Origin: Mycolicibacterium wolinskyi
GTDB lineage: Bacteria; Actinomycetota; Actinomycetes; Mycobacteriales; Mycobacteriaceae
Direction of reading: 5' to 3'
NCBI RefSeq assembly: GCF_002101965.1
Contig: NZ_LQQA01000008.1
Location: 104,282 to 168,281 of the forward strand
Length of the DNA: 64,000 bases
Each line of letters opens with the position of its first letter. Within the stretch, counting starts at the first letter, position 1. Shown here in pieces: positions 1 to 9,272 of this stretch. The position numbers and the translations under genes were made by a program. A model generated the notes under the pieces. That model was not told the origin of the DNA and searched no databases. It saw only the letters and a program-made list of their open reading frames with translations.

Positions 1-39
1 ACGCCGCGGGCGGGCCGTTCCGACTGCCCGAGAACTGAC

Positions 40-1515
40 CTAGAGCCGCAGGCCGCGAACGTAGCCGTAGAGGCCGACGATCCAGAAGCACAGCGGGAAA
101 ACCAGCCCGATCGCGAGGTATTCGAGTATTTCGACCCACCGTCGCATGACCGGCGAGAAGTCCAGCCGCGGTGCGATGAGTCCGCACAACAACGCCAGCG
201 TCGCCAGTGCGACCGCGGCCAGTCCGGCGCGGGCATGCCAGGCGGGAAGTTCGGCCGCGGTCTTGAACACCGTGAGGACCGCGATGCTCAAGCCGGCACC
301 GATCATCGTGGCGGACTGCACGAGGTCATGGTGCGTGCGGCCGCGCAGACACATCGCGGCGGCCACCACCACCGCGAACAGCGTTCCCTGCCAATAGAAA
401 CCGTCGGACGTGTCGACGGCGAGGTAGCAGCCGAACATCGCGGTGATGCCGACACCGACGAGGATCCCGGTGAGGTACTCGTTGGCGCGCCGCACCCGGT
501 GCAGCAGACGTTCCTCGGTGGGTATCACCTGTAGGCCGATCGCACTGACGCCCTCGACGGTGGCCCCGCCGTGGGTCTCGATCTCGTCGAGAGGTTCACC
601 TGCGGTCGGTACGCGCGGCAGTGGCAGCCGGGAGAGCAGGATCGTTACGCGCGGCGCCAGGTACAGCACGATGACCGACACCGTCGAGACGACGGCCCCG
701 AGCGCCCGCGGTTGCGGGTGCCAGAGGTTGACCGCGACCGCCGTCGCACCCCCGAGTAGCGACAACGCGATCACGAAGCTGTGGAACACGTGGCCCGTGC
801 GGGTGATCTGCAGATTGAGTTGTGCCGCAAGCGCTACGACGCCGAACGCCAACGGAAGTGACGGTACGGCGAAACCATCGGGAATAACGCACAACGATCC
901 GGTGAACAACAGCGGAACCGCGAGCACGGAGAGTGCCACCGACGCGAAAAGGCCGTCGTCGCGGCGGGTTACGGCGCAGGCAGCGCCGACGAGAATCACC
1001 CCGCACGCGAGCGTGACGGCAGCTGCGACGACGGCGGGGCCGGTTTGCGGAAGTTGCCATGACCAGGCGACTGCGGCCAGAAATGCAAAGCTGAAGGCCA
1101 CCAGACCGGTTCGGTGCGAACTTAGCCACCGGCGCGCGGTAGAGGCATTGGCAGCGCCCTCGATGTCGTCGAACAAGGTTGGCACCGAAGGAGTTGCACA
1201 GGCCCGCACGATCAGTACGTCGCCGTCGAACACGCCGGCTGACGACAGTGTTCGGTCCGGCTCGATCACGGGCCGGCCCAACGGTGCGAGGCTCCACCGG
1301 TCGGCTGTGTCGTCGAACCGTACATGCGTGGCTCCCCGCGCCGTCAGCTGCGCGTTCGCGATGTCGAGCAGATCGGCCATGTAGCTGCGGATTTCGAGAT
1401 CCTCCGGCAGGCCGACGTCCAGCCGCAGGTCGCCGATCAACACGGTGACGCGAGTGAGCCCGGTATCGGTCCCCGACGGGGTTTCCAGGTCCGCAAGCGA
1501 TGGGGGCAGGGTCAT
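40..1515 (-). CDS. eccD: EccD-like type VII secretion membrane channel protein (first of two)
   Basis: The 491-residue product has the EccD layout: an N-terminal ubiquitin-like domain (about residues 18-100, ending in a GDVLIV strand) followed by about eleven hydrophobic segments to the C terminus. In known ESX systems EccD lines the inner-membrane core and two copies are present per protomer. I chose the ATG at 1515 (MTLPPSLADL) because the upstream open frame is low-complexity and runs through the start region of divergent eccC. It is transcribed away from eccC across an 88-bp intergenic region that must hold both promoters. It is clearly different from the second eccD at 5629. Family assignment is firm from architecture; the ESX paralogue is not assigned. 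Confidence 0.8.
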   Translation of the reverse strand: MTLPPSLADLETPSGTDTGLTRVTVLIGDLRLDVGLPEDLEIRSYMADLLDIANAQLTARGATHVRFDDTADRWSLAPLGRPVIEPDRTLSSAGVFDGDVLIVRACATPSVPTLFDDIEGAANASTARRWLSSHRTGLVAFSFAFLAAVAWSWQLPQTGPAVVAAAVTLACGVILVGAACAVTRRDDGLFASVALSVLAVPLLFTGSLCVIPDGFAVPSLPLAFGVVALAAQLNLQITRTGHVFHSFVIALSLLGGATAVAVNLWHPQPRALGAVVSTVSVIVLYLAPRVTILLSRLPLPRVPTAGEPLDEIETHGGATVEGVSAIGLQVIPTEERLLHRVRRANEYLTGILVGVGITAMFGCYLAVDTSDGFYWQGTLFAVVVAAAMCLRGRTHHDLVQSATMIGAGLSIAVLTVFKTAAELPAWHARAGLAAVALATLALLCGLIAPRLDFSPVMRRWVEILEYLAIGLVFPLCFWIVGLYGYVRGLRL

Positions 1516-1603
1516 CTGCGGCAACCTATCGTGCGCGCGGTCAGTAAGGTGATGTCTGGAAACTAGCAGCCGGGGACGACAGTTGGCGCCGGGGGGATGT
1601 TCG

Positions 1604-4600
1604 GTGGGGACGCAGGGTTTCGTGCGACGGACGCGAGTCGCGGTGCCCCGGATGCCCGGTGGCGAGGTCAATCTGCAGGCTCCGCCCGAGGTTCCGCGGG
1701 TCATCCCGGGCAACCTGTTCATCCGGTTGCTCCCGGTGGTGATGGTCATCGCCGTGATCGGAATGATCGCACTGATGTTCACCGTCGGTGGCCGCGCCAT
1801 GGCCACCAACCCGATGATGATGATGTTCCCGATGATGATGCTGCTGTCGATGGTCGGCATGTTCATGGGCGGTGGCACCCGATCCGGCAAGGCCGCCGCC
1901 GAACTCAACGAGGAACGCAAAGACTACTTCCGGTATCTGTCGAACCTGCGCGACGACGCGGAGAAGACGGGCGACGAGCAACGCCGCGCACTGCAGTGGA
2001 GCCACCCCGATCCCCGGACCTTGCCGGACGTCGTGGGGACCCGGCGGATGTGGGAACGCAGGCCCGCCGACGGAGACTTCTGCCACGTGCGAGTCGGCGT
2101 CGGGACGCATCGGCTGGCGACCCGGCTCCTGGCGCCGGAAACCGGTCCCGCCGAGGATCTCGAGCCGGTGTCGACGGTGGCGCTGCGCCGCTTCGTGCGG
2201 ACGCATTCGGTCGCGCATGCCATGCCGACCGCGGTGTCGTTGCGGGCGTTCCCGGTTGTCGACTTCGAAGGCGAGCCCGGGCTGACCCGGCAGCTGGTCC
2301 GCTCGATGCTGCTGGAGCTGTGCGTTTTTCACGGGCCGGAGCATTTGGAGATCGCGGTCGTCACAGCCAATCCCGACGGTGAGAACTGGCAGTGGGTGAA
2401 GTGGTTGCCCCAGGCGCAGCACCAGACCGACAGTGACGGCCTCGGGACATCGCGGCTCGTTTTCTCGTCGCTGCGCGATCTCGAGAACGTCCTGGCGATC
2501 GACCTGGGCCAGCGCGGCCGGTTCAGCCGCACGATCCCGCTCAACCAGGGCACCCGGCATCTGGTGGTGATCCTCGACGACGGATACGTCGCCGGCGACG
2601 AGCGCCTGGCGACCGAGGCCGGTATCGAGAACACCACGCTGCTCGATCTCAATGCCACCGCTGGGCGAGTGTCGGCCAAGGGCGGTCTGCACCTCGTGGT
2701 GGAACGGGACTGGATCGCGGCGCGAACGGCGGCCGACGTGGAACGGTTCGCCACCCCGGATGCGTTGAGCCTGGCCGAGGCCGAGGCCACCGCGCGTCGC
2801 ATCGGGCGGTACCGGCCCGCCAATGCTGCCCACATCGTCAGCTTGGAGACCGAGACCCGGGCGACCGACCCCGGCCTGATGACGCTGTTGGGTGTCGACG
2901 ACGCCGCGGAGATCGTTCCCGAACAGGTGTGGCGGCAGCGTTCGCCGCGGGAACGGCTACGTGTCCCGATCGGCTACACGCCCAACGGCCTGCCACTCGA
3001 GCTGGACATCAAGGAGTCGGCGGAAGGCGGCATGGGCCCGCACGGCCTCTGTATCGGTGCGACCGGCTCGGGTAAATCCGAGTTCCTGCGGACACTGGTG
3101 CTGGCCATGATCACCTCGCACTCGCCCGAGCTGCTGAACCTGGTGTTGGTCGACTTCAAGGGTGGCGCAACCTTTCTGGGGTTGGACGCGGCCCCGCACG
3201 TAGCCGCGGTGATCACCAACCTGGAAGACGAACTCACCATGGTCGACCGCATGCAGGACGCGCTGGCCGGCGAGATCAACCGCAGGCAGGAGTTGCTGCG
3301 CGCGGCAGGCAATTTCCCCAATGTCAGCGAATACGAGCGAGCCCGCGCGAGCGGCGTCGACCTGGACCCGTTGCCCGCGTTGTTCATCGTCGTCGACGAG
3401 TTCTCCGAACTGCTCTCGCAGAAACCGGATTTCGCCGAACTGTTCGTGATGATCGGTCGCCTGGGCCGGTCGTTGCACATCCACCTGCTGCTGGCGTCGC
3501 AGCGGCTCGAGGAGGGCAAGCTGCGGGGCCTGGACTCGCATCTGTCTTACCGGATCGGGTTGAAGACGTTCTCGGCGGGCGAATCCCGCAGCGTGCTCGG
3601 GGTGCCGGATGCCTACCATCTGCCGAATGTGCCCGGATCGGCCTACCTCAAATGCGACGCCGACGAACCCAAGCGGTTCAACACCTGCTACGTGTCGGGT
3701 GAATATGTGAAGCCGCGCGCGGTCACCCGGCGTGCCCGCGGCGGGCCGGGTGCGGCGTTGCGGCCCAAGCTCTTCACGGCTGTGCCGGTGCCCAAGGAAG
3801 TCGAACCGCCGGTGTACGAACCGGTGCCCGAGCCCGACACCGGGAGCACCGCCCAGACGCCGATCAAGGCGACCGTGCTCGACGTGGTGGTGAGCCGGTT
3901 GGCCGGGCACGGCCGGCCTGCGCACGAGGTGTGGCTGCCACCGCTCGATGACAGCCCCGCGGTCAACGACCTGTTGCCGAGCGCGGTGTGGAGCGACCTC
4001 GTCAACGTCAACGGGCAACTGTCGATGCCGCTGGGCATAGTGGACCGCCCCTACGATCAGCGTCGCGACGTGCTGACCGTCGACTTGTCCGGTGCCGAAG
4101 GCAATTTCGCGGTCATCGGTGGCCCCCAGTCGGGGAAGTCGACCACCTTGCGAACGTTGATCATGGCGGGCGCCGCCACCCATACCCCCGAGCAGTTGCA
4201 GTTCTACTGTCTGGATTTCGGCGGCGGCACACTGGCCAGCATGGCCCGCCTGCCGCATGTGGGATCGGTGGCAGGCCGCATGGATGCCGACCGCATCCGC
4301 CGCACCGTGGCGGAGGTGTCGAGCCTGCTGCGCCGACGCGAAGCGCTGTTCCGCGAGGCGGGCATCGAGTCGATGCGCGAGTTCCGGCGCCGCAAGGCGG
4401 AGCTCGCGAAACTACCAGCGGCCGAGGCCGCCAAGCACCCATTGGCAAGTGACGGGTTCGGCGACGTCGTGCTCGTGGTCGATGGGTGGAGTTCGATCCG
4501 TAGCGATTTCGAGGCGCTCGAGGGCCCGCTGCAATCCATCGCGGTGCAGGGTTTGTCGTACGGGATCCACCTCGCCGTGTCGGCCACGCGCTGGATGGAG

Positions 4601-5632
4601 ATCCGGCCCGCGGTCAAGGACATGCTCGGCACCCGGATCGAACTGCGCCTCGGCGACCCGGTCGACAGCGAGATGGGCCGCAAGGTCGCCGAAGTGGTGC
4701 CGATCGGCGTTCCGGGGCGCGGGGTGTCGCGCGACAAGCTGCATCTGCTGATCGGCCTGCCTCGTCTCGATTCCAGCTCGACTGTCGAGGACCTACCGGA
4801 GGGCGTGGCCCGCTCATCCGACGCGGTCGCCGCGCACTACGGCACCCGGCAGGCCCCGCCGGTGCGGATGCTTCCGCACAATCTCGAGCGCGACCGCGTC
4901 GTCGCCTTGGCTGCCGAGCGCGGTCTGCTCGGGCACGGTCGCGTCGCAATCGGAATCGACGAAGCCGAATTGGCGCCGGTCGTCGTCGATTTCGATGCGC
5001 AACCGCACTTCGTCACGCTGGCCGACGTGGAATCGGGCAAGACCAATTTCCTGCGGAACATCGCCCAGGGAGTTCTGGAGAACAGCACTCCGGAACAGGC
5101 GAAGCTGTTTCTGGTCGACTACCGCCGGTCGTTGCTCGGTGCGGTCGAGTCGAACCATCTCGGCGGCTATGCCACAGCCGCGCAGTCCTGCGGCGAACTG
5201 ATGATGAGCCTGGCCGCGACGCTGCAGGACCGGCTGCCGCCGACCGATGTGACACAACAGCAACTGCGCGACCGGTCGTGGTGGTCGGGACCCGACTTGT
5301 ACGTGTTGATCGACGATTACGACCTGGTGGCGGTCAGCACCATGAACCATCCGCTGGCACCCATCGCGGAGTATCTGGCGCAGGCCCGCGACATCGGCCT
5401 TCGCGTGATCGTCACGCGGCGCAGCGGCGGGGCGGGGCGCGCGATCTTCGACCCGTTCATCGGCAGGCTCAAGGACCTGTCGTGCAACGCGCTCATCATG
5501 AGCGGATCGCGCGAGGAGGGCAACCTCTTCGGCGGTGTGAAAGCCACCGCAATGCCGCCCGGCAGAGGCTATCTGGTGTCGCGGACGATGCCGAGCGGCG
5601 TCGTGCAGTTGTCACGGATGCCGGACGCATGA
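1604..5632 (+). CDS. eccC: EccC-type FtsK/SpoIIIE ATPase, single-chain form
   Basis: This is the motor ATPase of an ESX secretion system, about 1342 residues. Two membrane segments lie near residues 40-85, the second very methionine-rich. Three FtsK/SpoIIIE-like ATPase modules follow. Their P-loops are visible as GATGSGKSEF (about 485), GGPQSGKSTT (about 840) and a degenerate DVESGKTNF (about 1140). EccC is a single polypeptide here, unlike ESX-1 where it is split into eccCa and eccCb. The start is the GTG at 1604, preceded by a GGGGGGA ribosome-binding site and matching the conserved GFVRR...PRMPGGEV N terminus; the open frame upstream is short and unconvincing. The stop overlaps the next eccD by 4 bp. 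Confidence 0.93.
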   Translation: MGTQGFVRRTRVAVPRMPGGEVNLQAPPEVPRVIPGNLFIRLLPVVMVIAVIGMIALMFTVGGRAMATNPMMMMFPMMMLLSMVGMFMGGGTRSGKAAAELNEERKDYFRYLSNLRDDAEKTGDEQRRALQWSHPDPRTLPDVVGTRRMWERRPADGDFCHVRVGVGTHRLATRLLAPETGPAEDLEPVSTVALRRFVRTHSVAHAMPTAVSLRAFPVVDFEGEPGLTRQLVRSMLLELCVFHGPEHLEIAVVTANPDGENWQWVKWLPQAQHQTDSDGLGTSRLVFSSLRDLENVLAIDLGQRGRFSRTIPLNQGTRHLVVILDDGYVAGDERLATEAGIENTTLLDLNATAGRVSAKGGLHLVVERDWIAARTAADVERFATPDALSLAEAEATARRIGRYRPANAAHIVSLETETRATDPGLMTLLGVDDAAEIVPEQVWRQRSPRERLRVPIGYTPNGLPLELDIKESAEGGMGPHGLCIGATGSGKSEFLRTLVLAMITSHSPELLNLVLVDFKGGATFLGLDAAPHVAAVITNLEDELTMVDRMQDALAGEINRRQELLRAAGNFPNVSEYERARASGVDLDPLPALFIVVDEFSELLSQKPDFAELFVMIGRLGRSLHIHLLLASQRLEEGKLRGLDSHLSYRIGLKTFSAGESRSVLGVPDAYHLPNVPGSAYLKCDADEPKRFNTCYVSGEYVKPRAVTRRARGGPGAALRPKLFTAVPVPKEVEPPVYEPVPEPDTGSTAQTPIKATVLDVVVSRLAGHGRPAHEVWLPPLDDSPAVNDLLPSAVWSDLVNVNGQLSMPLGIVDRPYDQRRDVLTVDLSGAEGNFAVIGGPQSGKSTTLRTLIMAGAATHTPEQLQFYCLDFGGGTLASMARLPHVGSVAGRMDADRIRRTVAEVSSLLRRREALFREAGIESMREFRRRKAELAKLPAAEAAKHPLASDGFGDVVLVVDGWSSIRSDFEALEGPLQSIAVQGLSYGIHLAVSATRWMEIRPAVKDMLGTRIELRLGDPVDSEMGRKVAEVVPIGVPGRGVSRDKLHLLIGLPRLDSSSTVEDLPEGVARSSDAVAAHYGTRQAPPVRMLPHNLERDRVVALAAERGLLGHGRVAIGIDEAELAPVVVDFDAQPHFVTLADVESGKTNFLRNIAQGVLENSTPEQAKLFLVDYRRSLLGAVESNHLGGYATAAQSCGELMMSLAATLQDRLPPTDVTQQQLRDRSWWSGPDLYVLIDDYDLVAVSTMNHPLAPIAEYLAQARDIGLRVIVTRRSGGAGRAIFDPFIGRLKDLSCNALIMSGSREEGNLFGGVKATAMPPGRGYLVSRTMPSGVVQLSRMPDA

Positions 5633-7143
5633 GCCTGACCGCGCCCCGCTACCGGATGCCGACCGGAGTGGACGAACTGACCCCGATCCGCACCGTGTCG
5701 CCCATACCGGAGCACTTGCGGGTCTCGGTGAGCAGTGGACGAACCCAGGTCGACATCACGCTGCCCGCCAACGCTCGCGTCGCCGACATCCTGCCCTACC
5801 TCGTGCGGCTGATCGCCGATCATGAACGCACCGGCGAGGAGCCGGCGTCGATCGATGACGAACGGACGTCGCGTAACACGTTGACGCGAGGTTCTCAGGA
5901 GCTGCCCGCCGATCGCACCTTGCGGGAAGCGGGCGTGCGGCACGGCGATGTGCTGACCTTGTGTGCCGAGCCGACGCTGTTGCCGCCCATCCGTTACGAC
6001 GATGTGGTCGACGCCGCGGCCCAGCTCAATCGCGCCTCGTATGCGTCGTGGGGGCCGACGTCTGCGGCGGTGATGGCGATCGTGGCGCTGTACGCGTGTG
6101 TGGGCATCCTCGGTTGGATGTCGTTGGACATGCGCTTCGATCCGGCGCGGCCGGTGATCGTCGGCCTCGACCTCGCCGGCGCGTTGGCGCTCGTCGCGGC
6201 GGCCACCGTGGCACAGCGGATGTATTCCTACGGGCGAGTCGCAGCCGTACTGGGTTGGGCGGCAATACTTCTCGCCGGCGCCGCATCGTTGGCGATCTTC
6301 GCCGGGCTGCCCGGTTGGGGTGTGGTCGCCACATGCGGCGCGGTGATCGTGCTCAGTTACGGGGCATACCGGCTGATCGGCGCCGGCGGCGGTGGCTATC
6401 TCGCCGGGGCCCTGTATGCGGCGGTCATGGGCGTGGTGGTCGCGGTCCGGACCGGGTTCGGCGTCACCGATGACCGGTTGGGAGTGGCGGTGTGTCTGGT
6501 GACGCTGCTGCTGTGCTGGGCGGTTCCCCGGGTGACCGCCGGATGGGACCGATTCGACCTGCGAACGGGTTCCACCGCGGCGCCGGTCGAGGCGCTCGAC
6601 GATCCGTTCGGAACCGGCGCGGACCGCTCGCTGCCGGATAGGCGGCAACTCGTGGAGACGGTGCCGACCGCCGACGAGATCAGGGAACGCGGTCGCGCCG
6701 CGGTGAGCGTGCGCGCGGCGTTGTACGTCGGCTGCGGGGCGGCCCTGGTGTCCGGTATGGCGCTGCTGCTGACGCCATGGGGGCAGCCCCGATGGCCCGA
6801 CCTTGCCTTAGGGGCACTGTGCGCGGTGGTCTTCGGTTTGCGAGTGCGGTTGTGTCGCAGTGCCGCCGAGCAGTCCGGCGTGTTGCTCACGGCGGCCGTG
6901 GTGATCATCATCACGTGCGTGGCGGCCACGGCAGGCCCACCGGAATTCGCCGCGACCGGCTTGGCCGGGCTCGGGCTGATCGTGGCGGGAGGCGCCGCGA
7001 CCGCGGTATTCGCGGGGCCGGCCCGGTCGCGCCGCCGCGAGCGAACACTGGATTATCTGAATTACCTCGCGGTCGCCGCACTTGTTCCCGTGGCACTGGC
7101 GGTGCTCGACGTGTACACACAGTTGCGCGCCGGCGGGCTGTGA
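5629..7143 (+). CDS. eccD: EccD-like type VII secretion membrane channel protein (second)
   Basis: The 504-residue product has an N-terminal ubiquitin-like domain (about residues 24-115, ending in GDVLTL) and about eleven transmembrane segments. This is the EccD family, which forms the central membrane cavity of ESX complexes. The ATG overlaps the eccC stop in an ATGA arrangement, so translation is coupled to eccC. It shares the fold but little obvious sequence with the divergent eccD at 40-1515. It is followed by mycP with a GTGA overlap. Assignment rests on architecture and operon position. Confidence 0.85.
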   Translation: MSLTAPRYRMPTGVDELTPIRTVSPIPEHLRVSVSSGRTQVDITLPANARVADILPYLVRLIADHERTGEEPASIDDERTSRNTLTRGSQELPADRTLREAGVRHGDVLTLCAEPTLLPPIRYDDVVDAAAQLNRASYASWGPTSAAVMAIVALYACVGILGWMSLDMRFDPARPVIVGLDLAGALALVAAATVAQRMYSYGRVAAVLGWAAILLAGAASLAIFAGLPGWGVVATCGAVIVLSYGAYRLIGAGGGGYLAGALYAAVMGVVVAVRTGFGVTDDRLGVAVCLVTLLLCWAVPRVTAGWDRFDLRTGSTAAPVEALDDPFGTGADRSLPDRRQLVETVPTADEIRERGRAAVSVRAALYVGCGAALVSGMALLLTPWGQPRWPDLALGALCAVVFGLRVRLCRSAAEQSGVLLTAAVVIIITCVAATAGPPEFAATGLAGLGLIVAGGAATAVFAGPARSRRRERTLDYLNYLAVAALVPVALAVLDVYTQLRAGGL

Positions 7144-8552
7144 CCGTGTGGAGGCGGCTCGACCGCGTGCCGGCCATCGCGATGGTCCTACTGATCATCG
7201 CCGGAACCGCAGGAGCGGGAACCGCATTCGCGGTGGAACCGCCCGTCGTACCGCCCGGGCCCGCCCCCGCGGGCCCGGTGGCCCCGCCCGATCCGACCGA
7301 ACAAAAGACCGTGTGCGCGGTCGGGGGTAGCCGACCGCAAACCGACTACCGGCTGGCCCCCATCGCGCAGGCCATGCTGCACTACCGCGACGCGTGGGCA
7401 TACTCGCGCGGGGCCGGGCAGAAGGTCGCGGTGATCGACACCGGGGTCAACCCGCACCCGCGTCTGCCCGTGCTGCAACCCGGTGGTGACTACGTGTCCG
7501 GCACCGACGGTTTGTCCGATTGCGATGCCCACGGCACGCTCGTGGCAGGCATCATCGCGGCCGCGCCGAGCGCAGACGACGCGTTCGCCGGGGTGGCGCC
7601 GGACGCCGCGATCCTGGCGATCCGGCAGAACAGCTTGTCCTTCGCCGTCAAGGGCGGCCGCCAGTCATACGACCCGAATTCAGTGTCCCCCGGTACCGGC
7701 GCCGCGGGTTACGGGAACACCCACACCTTGGCCCTGGCCGTCACGAGGGCCGTCGACTTGGGTGCCACCGTCATCAACCTGTCGGTGTTGGCTTGTGCCC
7801 CATCGGGTATCGGGATCGACGATGCGGACTTGGGCCGGGCGGTCCGGTACGCGTTCGACCGCAACGTCGTGGTGGTCGCGGCGGCAGGCAATGTCGACAA
7901 ACAGGGTCCGTGCGGCGCGCAGAACACGATGGCCGACCCGAACCTGCCCGTCGACACCGCCTGGCCGGACGTGCGGACGGTGGCCAGCCCGGCCTGGTTC
8001 GACGACTATGTCCTGACGGTCGGTTCGCTGTCTCCGTACGGCGAGCCCTCCGATTTCAGCCTCAACGGCCCCTGGGTCGACGTCGCGGCTCCGGGTGAAC
8101 AGGTGGTTTCACTCGACCCCAACGGTCCCGGGCTGATCAACGGGATACCGGGGCAGAACGGTCTGGCACCGATCAACGGCACCAGCTACGCCGCACCGTA
8201 CGTGGCCGGGGTCGCTGCGCTCGTACGGGCGCGGTTCCCGGAATTGTCTGCGGCACAAGTGATGGAGCGTATCGAGCGCACCGCCCGAACGCCGGGTGCC
8301 GGTCCCAACATCGCCAGCGGATACGGCGTCGTCGATCCGGTCGCGGCTCTCACCGCGGATCTCGTCACGCAGGACGTCGACGATGCTCGCGGTACTCCGA
8401 TCGCCGGCCCACCCACGCCGGGGCCCGATGCGAACCGGGCCAGAAACATCGCGTTCATCGCGGCAGGTGGCTGCGTGGCCGCGATGGTGTTCGCGTGGGC
8501 GCTGAGCGTGGCATACCGTCGCCGCAACGCCGAACAGTCGGAAAATCTCTGA
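7140..8552 (+). CDS. mycP: Mycosin (subtilisin-like serine protease of an ESX system)
   Basis: The 470-residue protein is a membrane-anchored mycosin, which is needed for ESX complex stability and processes some substrates. A signal peptide covers about residues 8-35 and is followed by a proline-rich linker. The catalytic triad is visible as Asp100 in VAVIDTGVN, His131 in DAHGTLVAG and Ser349 in NGTSYAAPYVAG. A C-terminal transmembrane helix (about 437-458) ends in Arg-rich cytoplasmic residues. The GTG start at 7140 overlaps the eccD stop (GTGA); a second GTG lies two codons on. It ends the eccC-eccD-mycP operon at a strong hairpin. Confidence 0.93.
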   Translation: MTVWRRLDRVPAIAMVLLIIAGTAGAGTAFAVEPPVVPPGPAPAGPVAPPDPTEQKTVCAVGGSRPQTDYRLAPIAQAMLHYRDAWAYSRGAGQKVAVIDTGVNPHPRLPVLQPGGDYVSGTDGLSDCDAHGTLVAGIIAAAPSADDAFAGVAPDAAILAIRQNSLSFAVKGGRQSYDPNSVSPGTGAAGYGNTHTLALAVTRAVDLGATVINLSVLACAPSGIGIDDADLGRAVRYAFDRNVVVVAAAGNVDKQGPCGAQNTMADPNLPVDTAWPDVRTVASPAWFDDYVLTVGSLSPYGEPSDFSLNGPWVDVAAPGEQVVSLDPNGPGLINGIPGQNGLAPINGTSYAAPYVAGVAALVRARFPELSAAQVMERIERTARTPGAGPNIASGYGVVDPVAALTADLVTQDVDDARGTPIAGPPTPGPDANRARNIAFIAAGGCVAAMVFAWALSVAYRRRNAEQSENL

Positions 8553-8568
8553 GAATCAACGAATAGCG

Positions 8569-8603
8569 AAGCGGGGCACCCGGATAGTCCGGGCGCCCCG
8601 CTT
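8569..8603. terminator. Bidirectional terminator hairpin between mycP and esxA-like gene
   Basis: AAGCGGGGC pairs with GCCCCGCTT, and an inner CCCGGA pairs with TCCGGG around a TAG loop. The hairpin sits between the convergent mycP and esxA-like genes, 16 bp past one stop and 6 bp from the other, so it probably terminates both transcripts. Confidence 0.8.
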
Positions 8604-8608
8604 GCGCG

Positions 8609-8908
8609 TCACACCAAGTCGGCGGCGTTGGCGCGGTCCAGCGCCGCCATCAGGTCCTGCTGATCACGGCCCCGGGTGTTGCCGACGACCATGTCCTGCA
8701 CCGCCTGCTCCATCAAGCCGGCGAGCTGCTTGTGCGTGAGCTGCAGCGCCTGGGCGCCCTCGCCCTCGTAGACGCTGTAGAGCACGTTGAACACATTGTT
8801 CACCTCATCCTGCAGAGCGCGCGCGTCCCCGAGTCCGGAGTCGAGCGCATCCAGGAATCCGTGGTTCTGCGCGAAGTCGTACTTGATCGTGCTGCCGTCG
8901 AACGACAT
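8609..8908 (-). CDS. WXG100-family ESX substrate, EsxA-like partner (VYEG variant)
   Basis: A 99-residue, alpha-helical, cysteine-free protein of WXG100 size and composition. The turn between its two predicted helices reads VYEGEGAQAL, so Tyr replaces the Trp of the WXG motif. Some ESX-2-type partners (EsxC) also lack the Trp. It follows the esxB-like gene by 23 bp, and the pair is expected to form the secreted heterodimer. No C-terminal YxxxD/E signal is visible, which fits this member being carried by its partner, although the partner also lacks an obvious one. It is the last gene of the minus-strand operon. Family call is good; paralogue name is not assigned. Confidence 0.82.
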   Translation of the reverse strand: MSFDGSTIKYDFAQNHGFLDALDSGLGDARALQDEVNNVFNVLYSVYEGEGAQALQLTHKQLAGLMEQAVQDMVVGNTRGRDQQDLMAALDRANAADLV

Positions 8909-8931
8909 GTTCGTCTCCTTCTCTTCCCGCT

Positions 8932-9201
8932 CTAGGCCTGGTCCGCCGTGGCGATGCTCTGAATGTGCTTCTTGCCCTTCTCGGCAACGTTGGTCAGCGT
9001 CTGGATGAGCAGGTTGTACTCATCGTGCTGACCGGTCTTCAACTCGTTGAACTTGCCTGCCGCGACACCGTTCCACGGACCGCTGACCATGGTCTCGGTC
9101 TCGCCCTGCATCTTGGCGACCAGGCTGCGGGCCCGGCCCATGGCCTCGTCGATCTGGGTGATCTTGGCCGCGGCTTCCTGCGGTGTGAGTGCTACTACCA
9201 T
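8932..9201 (-). CDS. WXG100-family ESX substrate, EsxB-like
   Basis: An 89-residue helical-hairpin protein with a canonical WXG motif (SGPWNGVAAGKF) in the middle. It is paired with the esxA-like gene immediately downstream. By analogy with EsxA/EsxB the two should form a 1:1 heterodimer that binds EccC and is exported. The C terminus (about residues 72-89) has no YxxxD/E signal. A 72-bp gap separates it from espG upstream. Confidence 0.85.
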   Translation of the reverse strand: MVVALTPQEAAAKITQIDEAMGRARSLVAKMQGETETMVSGPWNGVAAGKFNELKTGQHDEYNLLIQTLTNVAEKGKKHIQSIATADQA

Positions 9202-9272
9202 CGGTGCGTTTCCTATCTGGTGGTTGTTTCGATCTACCTAGGCGCTGTCAGGTCTTCGTCTGCTATTGGCGA

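Noticed and set aside
1516..1920. N-terminal extension of the left eccD to 1920
   Set aside because: The extension is low-complexity, overlaps the eccC coding start on the other strand, and a good ATG at 1515 matches EccD N termini.
1541..2833. Long antisense open frames opposite eccC, gyrA, eccA and the pbpA-pknB genes
   Set aside because: They follow codon-position GC bias of the real genes, have His/Arg/Gly-rich translations and no family resemblance.
8932..9201. Assigning the esx pair as EsxA/EsxB of ESX-1
   Set aside because: Sequences, the VYEG variant and the gene order around them do not match ESX-1; the ESX paralogue is left open.
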